This document shows positions 1 through 9,943 of a DNA stretch of 64,000 nt, one piece after another. Positions within the stretch are counted from its first letter, which is position 1, and each line of letters starts with the position of its first letter. A model generated the notes under the pieces. The model saw nothing but the letters and a program-made list of their open reading frames with translations. It was not told the origin of the DNA and did not search any database. A program made the position numbers and the translations under genes. Origin of the DNA: Pandoraea oxalativorans (GTDB lineage: Bacteria > Pseudomonadota > Gammaproteobacteria > Burkholderiales > Burkholderiaceae); the NCBI RefSeq assembly GCF_000972785.3, contig NZ_CP011253.3, forward strand, positions 2,108,001 through 2,172,000, in the 5' to 3' direction.

Positions 1-693
1 GCGCTCGAATCGGCCGAACTGGCGCAGCGCGTGGGTCTCGCGGCCGACAAGATTCTGCTGTCGTGCAAGGTCAGCGCAGTGCAGGACCTGATTGCGGTGT
101 ACCGCGAACTGGCCAAGCGTTGCGACTATGCACTGCACCTCGGTTTGACCGAAGCAGGCATGGGCTCGAAGGGTATCGTGGCCTCGACGGCCGCGCTGTC
201 GGTGCTGTTGCAGGAAGGCATCGGCGACACGATCCGTATTTCACTGACGCCGGAGCCCGGCGGCGCGCGCACGGGTGAAGTCGTCGTGGCGCAGGAAATC
301 CTGCAGACGATGGGCCTGCGTGCGTTCGCGCCGATGGTGATTGCTTGTCCGGGTTGTGGCCGTACGACGAGCACGGTGTTCCAGGAACTGGCATCGAATA
401 TTCAGACATACCTGCGTGAACAAATGCCGGTGTGGAAGGCTCAATATCCGGGCGTCGAGAATATGAACGTCGCGGTCATGGGCTGCATCGTGAACGGTCC
501 GGGCGAATCGAAGCACGCGAACATCGGCATCAGCTTGCCGGGTTCGGGGGAATCGCCGGCTGCGCCAGTTTTCGTCGACGGCGAAAAGGTGCGCACGCTG
601 CGTGGCGATCACATCGCCGAGGAATTCCAGCAGATCGTCGACGATTACGTGAAGACGCATTACGGTCAGGCCGAAGGTGCAGTGGCTGCCTAA
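1..693 (+). CDS. ispG: 4-hydroxy-3-methylbut-2-enyl-diphosphate synthase, C-terminal part
   Basis: IspG (GcpE) makes HMBPP from MEcPP, the penultimate step of the MEP isoprenoid pathway, using a 4Fe-4S cluster. The reading frame is open from base 1, so the start lies upstream of the window; about 230 C-terminal residues remain. Cluster-ligand cysteines are visible in ACPGCGR and in [10 protein letters not shown], and the family-typical TEAGMGSKG segment precedes them. It is followed 84 bases later by hisS, a common betaproteobacterial arrangement. Identification is by motif and context; only the 5' truncation by the window edge is unusual. Confidence 0.95.
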   Translation, partial: ALESAELAQRVGLAADKILLSCKVSAVQDLIAVYRELAKRCDYALHLGLTEAGMGSKGIVASTAALSVLLQEGIGDTIRISLTPEPGGARTGEVVVAQEILQTMGLRAFAPMVIACPGCGRTTSTVFQELASNIQTYLREQMPVWKAQYPGVENMNVAVMGCIVNGPGESKHANIGISLPGSGESPAAPVFVDGEKVRTLRGDHIAEEFQQIVDDYVKTHYGQAEGAVAA

Positions 694-776
694 GTCGGCA
701 TGCGCGGGCTTGCGCAGAGCGCGCCGACACACCGTAAGCAGCACGTCGCAGGGACGCAGGCAGAACACAAGAGAAT

Positions 777-2153
777 ATGACTGACGCAAAGAAGAATCGC
801 CTCGCCAAACTGGCCGGGGTCAAAGGCATGAACGACATCCTCCCGCAGGACGAAGCCCTGTGGGAGTTTTTCGAGGAGTCGGTACGCGCCATGTTGCGCG
901 CCTACGGCTATCAGCAGATCCGTACGCCGATCCTCGAACAGACCCAACTGTTCACGCGCGGTATCGGTGAAGTGACGGACATCGTCGAGAAAGAGATGTA
1001 CAGCTTCACCGACTCGCTCAACGGCGAACAACTCACGATGCGTCCGGAAGGCACGGCGGCAGCAGTTCGCGCAACGCTCGAACACAATCTGCTGTACGGT
1101 GGCCCGAAGCGTCTGTGGTACTTCGGCCCGATGTTCCGTCACGAGAAGCCGCAGCGCGGCCGCTATCGTCAGTTCCATCAGGTCGGCGTGGAAGCGCTCG
1201 GTCTGGCGGGCCCGGATGCCGACGTCGAAATCATTCTGATGTGCCAGCGTCTGTGGGACGATCTCGGTCTGACCGGTATCCATCTCCAGTTGAACTCGCT
1301 GGGACAGGGCGAAGAGCGCGCGCGTCACCGTGCCGATCTGATCGCCTATCTCGAAAAGCACGTCGATCTGCTGGACGAGGACGGCAAGCGTCGCCTTTAT
1401 ACCAACCCGCTGCGCGTGCTCGATACGAAGAACCCGGCGATGCAGGAAATGGTCGAAGGTGCGCCGAAGCTCATCGACTATCTCGGCGAAGCGTCGATCA
1501 AGCACTTCGAGGGCGTGCAGTCGCTGCTCAAGGCCAACAACATCCCGTTCACGATCAATCCGCGTCTCGTGCGCGGTCTGGATTACTACAATCTGACCGT
1601 GTTCGAGTGGGTGACGGACAAGCTGGGTGCACAGGGCACGGTCGCCGGTGGTGGTCGTTACGACCCGCTGATCGAGCAACTGGGTGGCGATGCTACGCCG
1701 GCGTGCGGTTGGGCGATGGGCGTCGAACGTATTCTCGAACTGCTGCGCGAAGACGATCTCGTGCCGCAGGCCGAAGGGGCTGACGTCTACGTCGTGCACC
1801 AGGGCGAATCGGCCGTGGCCCCGGCGTTGATTGCAGCAGAGCGCATGCGCGATGCCGGTCTGAACGTCGTGTTCCATTGCAGTCCGGACGGCAACGGCAG
1901 CAGCTTCAAGTCGCAAATGAAGCGCGCGAACGCAAGCGGTGCCAACTTCGCCGTCATCATCGGTGAGAACGAAGTGGCGTCGGGCACTGCCGAAGTCAAG
2001 CATCTGCGTGCCGCCGAGCAGACGAATAACCAGACAAGCGTGCCGTTCGACGGCCTCGCCGAGTATCTGATCGACGCGATTGTCGCGAGTGCCGACGAGA
2101 GCGTGAACGAAAGCCTGGCCGATGGCGGCGCAGGCAACGAAACGCTTCATTAA
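777..2153 (+). CDS. hisS: Histidyl-tRNA synthetase
   Basis: Class II aminoacyl-tRNA synthetase that charges tRNA-His in the cytoplasm. At 458 residues it is slightly longer than the roughly 425 of the E. coli enzyme, with a short polar C-terminal tail. Class II motif 2 is seen in [15 protein letters not shown], the histidine-specific loop in [12 protein letters not shown], and motif 3 around [11 protein letters not shown]. The ATG at 777 precedes KGMNDILP, the conserved N-terminus. The paralogue hisZ lies further down (9944), but only this copy keeps the full synthetase motifs plus an anticodon-binding C-terminal domain. Confidence 0.97.
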   Translation: MTDAKKNRLAKLAGVKGMNDILPQDEALWEFFEESVRAMLRAYGYQQIRTPILEQTQLFTRGIGEVTDIVEKEMYSFTDSLNGEQLTMRPEGTAAAVRATLEHNLLYGGPKRLWYFGPMFRHEKPQRGRYRQFHQVGVEALGLAGPDADVEIILMCQRLWDDLGLTGIHLQLNSLGQGEERARHRADLIAYLEKHVDLLDEDGKRRLYTNPLRVLDTKNPAMQEMVEGAPKLIDYLGEASIKHFEGVQSLLKANNIPFTINPRLVRGLDYYNLTVFEWVTDKLGAQGTVAGGGRYDPLIEQLGGDATPACGWAMGVERILELLREDDLVPQAEGADVYVVHQGESAVAPALIAAERMRDAGLNVVFHCSPDGNGSSFKSQMKRANASGANFAVIIGENEVASGTAEVKHLRAAEQTNNQTSVPFDGLAEYLIDAIVASADESVNESLADGGAGNETLH

Positions 2154-2185
2154 TCCACGACGCCAGACACGGAGAACCCCGGCGA

Positions 2186-2815
2186 ATGAGCAGCTATCAC
2201 GAGGAACAGGAACAGATCGAGAACGTAAAGGCCTGGTGGAAGCAGTACGGCAATTACGTTATCTGGACGCTCGTCGTCATCATGCTGGCCTATGGCGGCT
2301 GGAACCTGTGGCGCTATTACGAGCGCAAGCAGGCGGTGGAAGCCGGCGTGCTGTATGGCGAACTGGAAACGGCTGTCGAAGCGAAGGACAAGGCGAAGGT
2401 TGCCCGTATCGCGTCCGACATGGAAAGCAAGTTCAGCGGTACGCCGTATGCGCAGATGACCGCGCTGCTTGCCGCCAAGACGTTGGCCGATGCCGGCGAT
2501 ACGGCAGGCGCGAAGGCGCAACTGCAATGGGCCGCGTCGAACGCCAAGGACGACGAGTACAAGCAACTGGCCAAGCTGCGTCTGGCGGGTGTGCTGCTCG
2601 ACGAGAAGGCCTACGACGAAGCGCTCAAGATGCTCGACAACCCGCCGGCACCGTACGCTGCGCTGTTTGCCGATCGCCGCGGCGATGTGCTCGTCGCCCA
2701 GAGCAAGGTGGCCGACGCACGGACCGCTTACAAGCTGGCGCTCGACAAGCTCGATAAGCAGGATTCGGGCATGCGCCAGTTCGTGCAATTCAAGCTCGAC
2801 GCGCTGGGGGCCTGA
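2186..2815 (+). CDS. YfgM-type tetratricopeptide membrane protein
   Basis: A 209-residue protein of the YfgM/ancillary SecYEG translocon family. It has a short cytoplasmic N-terminus, one membrane segment around residues 23-42 (VIWTLVVIMLAYGGWNLWRY) and a periplasmic helical region with TPR-like repeats. In E. coli, YfgM partners with PpiD at the translocon and helps hand over periplasmic proteins. It sits 32 bases after hisS and just before bamB, the same order as in many proteobacteria, which supports the call. No catalytic residues are expected. Confidence 0.88.
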   Translation: MSSYHEEQEQIENVKAWWKQYGNYVIWTLVVIMLAYGGWNLWRYYERKQAVEAGVLYGELETAVEAKDKAKVARIASDMESKFSGTPYAQMTALLAAKTLADAGDTAGAKAQLQWAASNAKDDEYKQLAKLRLAGVLLDEKAYDEALKMLDNPPAPYAALFADRRGDVLVAQSKVADARTAYKLALDKLDKQDSGMRQFVQFKLDALGA

Positions 2816-2871
2816 CGCGCGTCGGCATTCCGTAGGCAAGTATTACCCTCCCATAACGCATAACCGGGTAC

Positions 2872-4107
2872 ATGATGATCCTTAACGACTTCCGTCGATC
2901 GATGCCGCAAACGATGGCCATGTCACAGTCCGTGCAGGTCGCCCAGACGGTTTCGCCGCGCCGTGGCATTTTCAAGCGCGCGGGCACCGCTGTGATGACG
3001 CTGGCAGTGTTGGGCACGCTGGGTGGTTGCGGCCTGTTCGGCAGCAAGCCGGCGCATGAGCCCACGCCGCTCACGGAGATCAAGCAAGCGCTGACCGTCA
3101 AGCAGATGTGGACGGCGAGCGTCGGTAAGGCAGGCGCCTACAGCTTTGCACCGGTTGCCGTGGGCAATGCCGTGTTCGCGGCAGGTGCGAACGGCAGCAT
3201 CGTGCGAGTGGATGCGGAAACGGGAGCGTCGACCTGGTCGGCCAAGGCGGATACGAACATCACCGCCGGTCCGGGCAGCGACGGCGAGACGACGGTCGTC
3301 GCCACGCACAAGGGCGATGTGATCGCCTTCGATCACGACGGCAAGCAGTCGTGGAAGGCGAATGCCGGCAGCGAAGTGCTGACGGCACCGCTGGTGGGCC
3401 GTGGTCTCGTGGTGGTGCGTGCCATCAACAACCGTGTGACTGCGTTCGATTCGGGCACGGGTTCGGTGCGCTGGTCGTACTCGCAACCGGCAACGTCGCT
3501 CACTCTGCGTACCGGCACCGGCATGGCATTCGTGGGTGACCGTTCGGTCATCTCGGGCTTCCCGGGCGGCAAACTGGTGGCGCTCGACGCCAATACCGGC
3601 AATCCGCAGTGGATCACGCCGCTGTCGTACCCGAAGGGTGTGACGGAAGTCGAACGTGTGAATGACGTTACGGGCACGCCGGTCGTATTCGGTCGTCAGG
3701 TGTGCGGTGCGACGTTCCAGGGCCGCGTGGGTTGCGCCGACGTGCAGACCGGCAACGGTTTGTGGGCGCGCGATTTCTCGTCGCCGAACGGTGTGTCGCA
3801 GGATGAGCGTGTGGTGGCCGCGGTCAATACCGATGGCGCCGTGTACGCGTTCAACGCTGCCGATGGCAGTACACTGTGGCAGAACGACAAGCTCAAGTAC
3901 CGCGACCTGTCGGCGCCTCTGGCGCTCGGCCGTGTGGTGGTCGTGGGCGACAAGCAGGGCTATCTGCATTTCCTGTCTCGCGACAACGGTGAGTTCCTCG
4001 CCCGCGTCAAGCTGAGCGGGGCCATCGGCGCACAGCCGGTCATTGCCGGTCAGACGCTGGTTGTGCAAACCCGCGACGGCAACATTTATGGCTTCCGTCC
4101 GGAATAA
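2872..4107 (+). CDS. bamB: Outer membrane assembly lipoprotein BamB
   Basis: BamB is a beta-propeller lipoprotein of the BAM complex that inserts beta-barrel proteins into the outer membrane. The lipobox LGGC puts the lipidated cysteine at residue 53 of this reading, after a basic stretch and a hydrophobic segment; the long N-terminus suggests the true start may be one of the internal ATGs (2902 or 2914). PQQ-like propeller repeats recur (for example VDAETGASTWSAKAD, FDSGTGSVRWSY, LDANTGNPQWITP). It lies between yfgM and der, the standard order. Confidence 0.94.
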   Translation: MMILNDFRRSMPQTMAMSQSVQVAQTVSPRRGIFKRAGTAVMTLAVLGTLGGCGLFGSKPAHEPTPLTEIKQALTVKQMWTASVGKAGAYSFAPVAVGNAVFAAGANGSIVRVDAETGASTWSAKADTNITAGPGSDGETTVVATHKGDVIAFDHDGKQSWKANAGSEVLTAPLVGRGLVVVRAINNRVTAFDSGTGSVRWSYSQPATSLTLRTGTGMAFVGDRSVISGFPGGKLVALDANTGNPQWITPLSYPKGVTEVERVNDVTGTPVVFGRQVCGATFQGRVGCADVQTGNGLWARDFSSPNGVSQDERVVAAVNTDGAVYAFNAADGSTLWQNDKLKYRDLSAPLALGRVVVVGDKQGYLHFLSRDNGEFLARVKLSGAIGAQPVIAGQTLVVQTRDGNIYGFRPE

Positions 4108-4142
4108 CCGGTAACCGGCAAGCACCCGGGCATTTTCCGGGA

Positions 4143-4175
4143 ACGGCCGGCAGCGCGCCGGCCGTCTTCGTTTTT
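4143..4175 (+). terminator. Hairpin terminator after bamB
   Basis: A perfect 9-bp stem (ACGGCCGGC / GCCGGCCGT) with a five-base loop is followed by CTTCGTTTTT, a good rho-independent terminator between bamB and der. Confidence 0.75.
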
Positions 4176-4186
4176 AGGGCTTATTC

Positions 4187-5524
4187 ATGAAACCCGTGAT
4201 CGCGCTCGTAGGGCGCCCCAACGTCGGCAAATCGACGCTATTCAACCGTTTGACCCGCTCGCGCGACGCGCTCGTCGCCGACATGCCCGGGCTCACGCGC
4301 GACCGTCACTATGGCGAGGGGCGTGTTGGCGAGCATCCGTATCTGGTGATCGATACCGGCGGCTTCGAACCCGTGGCCAAGGAAGGTATCTTCCACGAGA
4401 TGGCCAAGCAGACGCGTCAGGCCGTGGTCGAAGCCGACGTGGTGATCTACATCGTCGACGGCCGTCAGGGCCTGACGCCGCAAGACCAGATCATCGCCGA
4501 CTATCTGCGCAAGACGGGGCGCAAGATCATGCTCGTGGTCAACAAGGCCGAGGGCATGAAGTACTCGGCGGTCGCGAACGACTTCTACGAACTCGGTCTG
4601 GGTGATCCGCTGGCGATTTCGGCCGCGCACGGCGACGGCGTGAAGGAAGTCATCGACGAGGCCATCGCGCCGTTCTACGCGAATCCGGACGAGAACGAGG
4701 ACGACGACAAACACGATGGCCGTGTGAAGATCGCTATCGTTGGCCGTCCCAACGTCGGGAAGTCGACGCTGGTCAATACGCTGCTGGGCGAGGAGCGCGT
4801 GATCGCGTTCGACATGCCGGGCACCACGCGCGATTCGATTCACATCGACTTCGAGCGTCAGGGCAAGAACTACACGCTGATCGATACGGCGGGTCTGCGC
4901 CGTCGCGGCAAAGTGTTCGAAGCGATCGAGAAGTTCTCGGTGGTGAAGACGCTGCAATCGATTGCGGATGCGAACGTCGTGATCCTCATGCTCGATGCCC
5001 GTCAGGACATTTCCGATCAGGACGCGCATATTGCCGGCTTTATTCTGGAGTCGGGCCGTGCGGTGGTCGTGGGCGTGAACAAGTGGGACGGGCTGGACGA
5101 ATACACCCGAGACCAGGCGAAACAGAAACTGGAGCGAAAGCTCAAATTCCTCGGTTTTGCGAACTTTCACTTCATTTCCGCCGCGAAGGCAACGGGCATT
5201 GGTCCGTTGATGCGTTCGGTGGACGAAGCGTTCGCCGCAGCGATGACGAAGTTGCCGACGCCGAAGCTCACGAAGGCGCTGATCGAAGCCGTGGAGCACC
5301 AGCAGCCGCGGCGTGCGGGCTTCTCGCGTCCGAAGCTGCGCTATGCCCACCAGGGCGGCTCGAATCCGCCAATCATCGTCATTCACGGGAACAGTCTGGA
5401 TGGCGTGACCGATAGCTATCGCCGTTACCTTGAGAACCGTTTCCGCGAAACTTTTAAGTTGAAGGGCACTCCATTACGCATAGAGTTCCGGAACAGCGCG
5501 AACCCTTACGCCAAGGGCGAGTGA
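4187..5524 (+). CDS. der: Ribosome-assembly GTPase Der (EngA)
   Basis: Der is a tandem-domain GTPase needed for 50S subunit maturation. Both GTPase domains are complete: P-loop [10 protein letters not shown] appears near residues 8-17 and again near 185-194, DTGG and DTAGL form the G3 motifs, and NKAE and NKWD the G4 motifs. A C-terminal KH-like domain follows. The length of 445 residues is normal. It is separated from bamB by a terminator and followed by a terminator before hfq, so it may be transcribed on its own. Confidence 0.97.
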   Translation: MKPVIALVGRPNVGKSTLFNRLTRSRDALVADMPGLTRDRHYGEGRVGEHPYLVIDTGGFEPVAKEGIFHEMAKQTRQAVVEADVVIYIVDGRQGLTPQDQIIADYLRKTGRKIMLVVNKAEGMKYSAVANDFYELGLGDPLAISAAHGDGVKEVIDEAIAPFYANPDENEDDDKHDGRVKIAIVGRPNVGKSTLVNTLLGEERVIAFDMPGTTRDSIHIDFERQGKNYTLIDTAGLRRRGKVFEAIEKFSVVKTLQSIADANVVILMLDARQDISDQDAHIAGFILESGRAVVVGVNKWDGLDEYTRDQAKQKLERKLKFLGFANFHFISAAKATGIGPLMRSVDEAFAAAMTKLPTPKLTKALIEAVEHQQPRRAGFSRPKLRYAHQGGSNPPIIVIHGNSLDGVTDSYRRYLENRFRETFKLKGTPLRIEFRNSANPYAKGE

Positions 5525-5547
5525 AAGCCCGCCTGGGGCGGGGTTTT
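5524..5547 (+). terminator. Hairpin terminator after der
   Basis: A 10-bp stem (AAAGCCCGCC / GGCGGGGTTT, one mismatch) with loop TGG and a T run begins at the der stop codon. A second inverted repeat (TTTTGCT / AGCAAAA) follows at once and leads into the hfq upstream region, where TATAGT at 5572-5577 is a possible -10 box. Confidence 0.65.
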
Positions 5548-5650
5548 GCTGGCGACGCTAGCAAAATCGGCTATAGTGTGGAAGTCAGGGTGGGAAGCGC
5601 GCACACGCCCTGGCTTACGGTCATTTGCTAAAAATACAATGGAGTAACTT

Positions 5651-5887
5651 ATGAGCAACAAAGGGCAACTTCTACAAGACCCGTTTCTGAACGCCTTGCG
5701 TAAGGAGCATGTTCCCGTCTCGATCTATCTGGTCAACGGTATCAAGCTGCAGGGAAACATCGAGTCGTTCGACCAGTATGTCGTCCTGCTGCGCAACACG
5801 GTCACTCAAATGGTTTACAAGCATGCCATTTCGACGGTCGTGCCTGCGCGTCCGGTGAATTTCCATCCGGAAGCCGAGCAGTCCTGA
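5651..5887 (+). CDS. hfq: RNA chaperone Hfq
   Basis: Hfq is a ring-forming Sm-like protein that anneals small RNAs to mRNAs. The 78-residue protein has the canonical Sm1 motif ([20 protein letters not shown]) and the Sm2 motif [10 protein letters not shown]. The N-terminal [14 protein letters not shown] matches the family. A GGAG Shine-Dalgarno sits before the ATG. It stands upstream of hflX as in E. coli (hfq-hflX-hflK-hflC). The C-terminal tail is short, as in many betaproteobacteria. Confidence 0.98.
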   Translation: MSNKGQLLQDPFLNALRKEHVPVSIYLVNGIKLQGNIESFDQYVVLLRNTVTQMVYKHAISTVVPARPVNFHPEAEQS

Positions 5888-5894
5888 TTCAGGC

Positions 5895-5932
5895 TCGCCC
5901 GACCGGGAGTCTCCGGCCGGGCGAATTTCTCT
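5895..5932 (+). terminator. Hairpin between hfq and hflX
   Basis: A 12-bp stem with one mismatch (TCGCCCGACCGG / CCGGCCGGGCGA) and a six-base loop is followed by ATTTCTCTT. It is probably a terminator or attenuator that uncouples the abundant hfq message from hflX. Confidence 0.65.
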
Positions 5933-5948
5933 TCCCCACCGCCCGCTC

Positions 5949-7154
5949 TTGTCCAACAGTCCCAATTCCCAATCCCAGCGTAGCTTGACCACCAACGCCG
6001 CGCTCGTCGGCATCGATTTCGGCAAACTCGATTTCGAAGCCAGTCTCCAGGAACTCGACCTTCTCACGCAATCCGCTGGCGCCAAGCCTGTCGTGACCAT
6101 TACCGGCCGTCGCCACAGCCCGGATGCCAAGCTGTTTATCGGCAGCGGCAAGGCTGAAGAATTGCGCGACGCCATTGCGGAGTACGACGTCGAATTGGTG
6201 ATTTTCAATCACGCACTGACCCCGGGTCAGCAGCGTAACCTCGAACACCTGCTGCAACGCCGCGTGGTGGACCGTACCAGCCTGATCCTCGATATCTTTG
6301 CGCAACGCGCAAAGAGTCACGAAGGCAAGCTACAGGTCGAGCTGGCGCAGTTGCAGTACCTGTCCACGCGCCTCGTGCGCGCCTGGACTCACCTTGAGCG
6401 TCAGAAGGGGGGTATCGGGCTGCGTGGTCCGGGTGAAACGCAGTTGGAAACCGACCGTCGTTTGCTGGGTGAGCGCGTGAAGTCGCTCAAAGTGCGGCTC
6501 GAGAAATTGCAGCGTCAGCACGATACGCAGCGTCGCGCGCGTCAGCGCAGCGGCACGATGTCGATTTCGCTCGTCGGCTACACGAACGCGGGCAAATCCA
6601 CGCTGTTCAATTCGATGACGAAGGCCAACGCCTACGCCGCCGATCAGCTGTTCGCCACGCTCGATACGACCTCGCGTCGTGTTTATCTTGGCGATGTCGG
6701 GAACATCGTGCTGTCTGATACTGTCGGATTCATCCGCGAGTTGCCTCACCAGTTGGTGGCGGCATTCCGGGCGACGCTTGAGGAGACGGTGCACGCCGAC
6801 ATGCTGCTGCATGTGGTGGACGCGTCGAGTCAGGTGCGCAAGGAGCAGATGGCCGAGGTCAACGCCGTGCTGGCGGAGATCGACGCGGCCGATATCCCGC
6901 AGATTCTCGTCTGGAACAAGATCGACGCGGTGCCGGAACTGGCCGCACAAGGGCCGAGAATCGAACGGGACGAGGCCGGGCGCATTACGCGAGTCTTTTT
7001 GAGCGCGCGCACCGGCCAGGGCCTCGACCTGCTGCGCGAGGCCATCAGCGAGGCGGTTGTGGCTGGCACTGGTGGGTTACAATCGCAGCACGAAGCGCCC
7101 GATGTCCGGCTCATCGACCGTTGGGACGATGTGCCGCGCGCAGAAGACAGATAA
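5949..7154 (+). CDS. hflX: Ribosome-associated GTPase HflX
   Basis: HflX is an OBG-like GTPase that splits stalled ribosomes. The start is read as TTG at 5949, the first in-frame start after the hairpin, giving 401 residues. An N-terminal HflX domain (RHSPDAKLFIGSGKAEEL) precedes a glycine-rich linker (GGIGLRGPGETQLETDRR) and the G domain, with P-loop GYTNAGKSTLFN and the G3/G4 motifs DTVGFI and NKID. It lies in the conserved hfq-hflX-hflK-hflC cluster. Confidence 0.95.
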   Translation: MSNSPNSQSQRSLTTNAALVGIDFGKLDFEASLQELDLLTQSAGAKPVVTITGRRHSPDAKLFIGSGKAEELRDAIAEYDVELVIFNHALTPGQQRNLEHLLQRRVVDRTSLILDIFAQRAKSHEGKLQVELAQLQYLSTRLVRAWTHLERQKGGIGLRGPGETQLETDRRLLGERVKSLKVRLEKLQRQHDTQRRARQRSGTMSISLVGYTNAGKSTLFNSMTKANAYAADQLFATLDTTSRRVYLGDVGNIVLSDTVGFIRELPHQLVAAFRATLEETVHADMLLHVVDASSQVRKEQMAEVNAVLAEIDAADIPQILVWNKIDAVPELAAQGPRIERDEAGRITRVFLSARTGQGLDLLREAISEAVVAGTGGLQSQHEAPDVRLIDRWDDVPRAEDR

Positions 7155-7392
7155 CACGAGACGTCGCACCGTGATGGGCGCGTTGCCACGGGGAACACCG
7201 GCAGCACGTCCCGACTCGGGTGACGAACTGGCAAGAGACTAGACGGAGGCCGGGTAAGGCCACCGATCGGCAAACCAGATTCGGGAAACACGCGCGAACC
7301 GGCAGCATGCGCGCTCCGATATGAGGCGCGCCGGTCGCAACGCCCAACCCGCTTCAGTCACCACGCTTCTACCTATGCTTCCAAGAGCTTTG

Positions 7393-8730
7393 ATGCGACG
7401 AGTTGGCTTGATTTTCTCCCTGAACGACCCGCGCTGGGGGCGGGACGGCGGCGGCGATTCGCCGTCCGGCAATCAGGAGCCGAACCGCCCAGATCGTGCG
7501 AACAATCCGAATTCGCAGGATCAGAAGGAGCCGCAGCGCGGACCGCAAGGCCCGCAGCAGGATGGCCCCCCCGATCTCGACGAACTGTGGCGCGATTTCA
7601 ATCGTCGTCTGAACCGCATCTTCGGCCGTAAGAACGGCGGAGGCGGCAACAACGGCGGCTCGAACAATTTCTCCGGTGGCTCGCGCGGCTCGGGTATCGG
7701 CGTGGGCGTAGTCGTCGCGCTGGCATTCCTGATCTGGCTGGCCACGGGCGTCTTCATCGTCCAGGAAGGTCAGGTCGGCGTCGTCACCCAGTTCGGCAAG
7801 TACAAGTACACGACCACCTCGGGGATTCAATGGCGCTTGCCGTACCCGTTCCAGTCGGTCGAAATCGTCAACATGTCGCAGATCCGATCGGTGGAAATTG
7901 GCCGCTCGAACACGATTCGCGATACCGATCTGAAGGATTCGTCGATGCTCACGGGCGACGAGAACATCATCGATGTTCGCTTCGCCGTGCAGTACCGCAT
8001 CAAGGATGCGACCGAATTCCTGTTCAATAACGTGGACGCCGAATCGTCGGTGAATCTGGCTGCGCAGACGGCCGTGCGTGAGATCGTCGGCAAGAGCAAG
8101 ATGGACTTCGTGCTCTATGCCGGTCGTGAAGAAATCGCGAACGAACTCGTCACGTCGATCCAGCGCATTCTGGATAGCTACAAGACAGGCATTCTCGTCA
8201 CAAGCGTGACGATGCAAAGCGTTCAGCCGCCAGAGCAGGTGCAGGCAGCGTTCGACGACGCGGTGAAGGCTGGTCAGGACCTCGAGCGTGCGAAGAACGA
8301 GGCGCAAGCCTACGCCAATGATGTGATTCCGCGTGCCAAGGGTACGGCGTCGCGTCTGACGGAAGAGGCGGCCGGTTACAAGGCGCGTGTCGTGTCGCAG
8401 GCGCAGGGTGATGCCGATCGCTTCAAGTCGGTACAGGAAGCTTACGCCAAGGCGCCGGGTGTTATCCGCGAGCGTATGTATCTCGATACGATGCAGCAGA
8501 TCTACTCGCGCACCACGAAGATCATGGTGGATTCGAAGAACAACAGCCTGTTGTATCTGCCGTTGGACAAGATCATGGAGCGTTCGCGTAGCGACGCATC
8601 GACCCCCGCACCGGCCTCCGGTGCAGGCACGGGGGCTGCGGCGGGTGCGCCTGCCGCAAGCGACAGCAGTGATGTCGACCATGATCGATCGCGCGCGGCA
8701 CTGCGCAACCGCGACCGCGATTCACGCTAA
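7393..8730 (+). CDS. hflK: FtsH modulator HflK
   Basis: HflK is an SPFH/prohibitin-family membrane protein that forms, with HflC, a cage around the FtsH protease. The reading frame is open from 7321; the ATG at 7393 is chosen because a weak AAGAG precedes it and it leaves a compact N-terminus before SLNDPRWGR, giving 445 residues. A proline/glutamine/glycine-rich cytosolic segment precedes one membrane span (near IGVGVVVALAFLIWLATGVF) and the SPFH domain (VQEGQVGVVTQFGKY). hflC begins 12 bases downstream, so the two are cotranscribed. Confidence 0.93.
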   Translation: MRRVGLIFSLNDPRWGRDGGGDSPSGNQEPNRPDRANNPNSQDQKEPQRGPQGPQQDGPPDLDELWRDFNRRLNRIFGRKNGGGGNNGGSNNFSGGSRGSGIGVGVVVALAFLIWLATGVFIVQEGQVGVVTQFGKYKYTTTSGIQWRLPYPFQSVEIVNMSQIRSVEIGRSNTIRDTDLKDSSMLTGDENIIDVRFAVQYRIKDATEFLFNNVDAESSVNLAAQTAVREIVGKSKMDFVLYAGREEIANELVTSIQRILDSYKTGILVTSVTMQSVQPPEQVQAAFDDAVKAGQDLERAKNEAQAYANDVIPRAKGTASRLTEEAAGYKARVVSQAQGDADRFKSVQEAYAKAPGVIRERMYLDTMQQIYSRTTKIMVDSKNNSLLYLPLDKIMERSRSDASTPAPASGAGTGAAAGAPAASDSSDVDHDRSRAALRNRDRDSR

Positions 8731-8742
8731 GGGGATAAGCGC

Positions 8743-9642
8743 ATGAACCGTATTGGAACCGTTATCGTCGCGCTGATCGTTTTGCTGATCGTGCTCGCCT
8801 CGACCATGTTCGTGGTGGACCAGCGCCGTTATGCCGTGGTGTTCTCGCTTGGCGAGATCAAGGATGTGTACAACCAACCCGGCCTGAAATTCAAGTTGCC
8901 GCCGCCGCTCCAGACCGTGCTGTATCTGGACAAGCGCATCATGACCATCGACAACCCGGAGCCGGAACGCTTCATCACGGCCGAAAAGAAGAACCTGATC
9001 GTCGACTCCTATGTGAAGTGGCGCATCATCGACCCGCGCAAGTTCTACGTGAGCTTCAAGGGCGACAACCGCCTCGCGCAGGATCGTCTGACGCAGCAGA
9101 TTCGCTCGGCGTTGCAGGAAGCGTTCACCAAGCGCACCGTGACCGAAGTGGTCTCGACGCAGCGTGATCAGGTCATGCAATGGGTGAAGCAGAAGGTGGG
9201 CGACGAAGCCGCGCAAGTCGGTATCGAGATTGTCGACGTGCGCATGCGCCGCGTGGACCTGGCAGCCGGTATCAGCGATTCGGTGTATAGCCGGATGGCC
9301 GCCGAGCGTAAGCGCGTGGCGAACGAACTGCGTTCGACGGGCGCTGCCGAAGCCGAACAAATCCGTGCCGACGCGGACCGTCAACGCGATGTGGTTGTTG
9401 CCGAGGCATATGCCAAGGCACAGCAGGTCAAGGGTGAGGGCGACGCCGTTGCCGCGGGTATCTACGCTCAGGCGTTTGGCCGCGATCCGCAGTTTGCCCA
9501 GTTCTATCAGAGCCTCGAAGCGTACAAGGCGACCTTCCGTGACAAGAAGGACGTCATCATCGCCGACCCGAACAGCGACTTCTTCCGATTTATGCGCGGT
9601 TCCGGTGGTGCTGGCGCGTCAGCCGGAAACGCGGGAAAATAG
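8743..9642 (+). CDS. hflC: FtsH modulator HflC
   Basis: Partner of HflK, 299 residues. An N-terminal signal-anchor (about residues 3-24, TVIVALIVLLIVLASTMFVV) is followed by the SPFH domain (VVDQRRYAVVFSLGEIKD) and a long helical region rich in Ala/Glu/Arg. A GGGGAT ribosome binding site precedes the ATG. The hairpin at 9665 closes the hfl cluster. Confidence 0.95.
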   Translation: MNRIGTVIVALIVLLIVLASTMFVVDQRRYAVVFSLGEIKDVYNQPGLKFKLPPPLQTVLYLDKRIMTIDNPEPERFITAEKKNLIVDSYVKWRIIDPRKFYVSFKGDNRLAQDRLTQQIRSALQEAFTKRTVTEVVSTQRDQVMQWVKQKVGDEAAQVGIEIVDVRMRRVDLAAGISDSVYSRMAAERKRVANELRSTGAAEAEQIRADADRQRDVVVAEAYAKAQQVKGEGDAVAAGIYAQAFGRDPQFAQFYQSLEAYKATFRDKKDVIIADPNSDFFRFMRGSGGAGASAGNAGK

Positions 9643-9664
9643 CCGTTCTGACATCCGAGTAGCT

Positions 9665-9698
9665 GCCACCGCCCGCGTCGACGCGGGCGGTGGCGTTT
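9665..9698 (+). terminator. Perfect 30-bp palindrome after hflC
   Basis: GCCACCGCCCGCGTC is followed directly by its exact reverse complement and then GTTTTG. This is a very stable hairpin, most likely the hflKC terminator. It overlaps the earliest possible start (9690) of the next frame, which argues for the later start at 9714. Confidence 0.7.
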
Positions 9699-9713
9699 TG
9701 GCCGAGCCCTCCT

Positions 9714-9905
9714 GTGACCAGCAGCACGATAATTCTCGCTTTCGCCCTCATGCTGATCGTGGAGGGATTGTTTCCGTTTGCCGCGCCGGAACGGTGGCGG
9801 CAAAGTTTTCGTAAAATAACGGAAATGCCGTCCGGCCAGATTCGCTTCTTCGGCCTGGCCGCCGTCCTGCTGGGGCTGATGCTGATGCTGCTGGCCGATT
9901 ACTAA
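9714..9905 (+). CDS. DUF2065 small membrane protein (YjeT-like)
   Basis: A 63-residue protein with two hydrophobic segments ([19 protein letters not shown] and [19 protein letters not shown]) joined by a basic loop, matching the DUF2065/YjeT family that sits after hflC in many proteobacteria. The GTG at 9714 is preferred over the GTG at 9690 because the latter lies inside the terminator stem and the shorter product has the family's usual length. Function is unknown; location is the inner membrane. Confidence 0.8.
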   Translation: MTSSTIILAFALMLIVEGLFPFAAPERWRQSFRKITEMPSGQIRFFGLAAVLLGLMLMLLADY

Positions 9906-9943
9906 AAGGCGCTTTCACGCGCCGTCTGAATTCCGAAATACCC

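Noticed and set aside
690..2150. A 486-codon minus-strand frame across hisS
   Set aside because: Shadow frame of hisS; composition is typical of antisense reading in GC-rich DNA.
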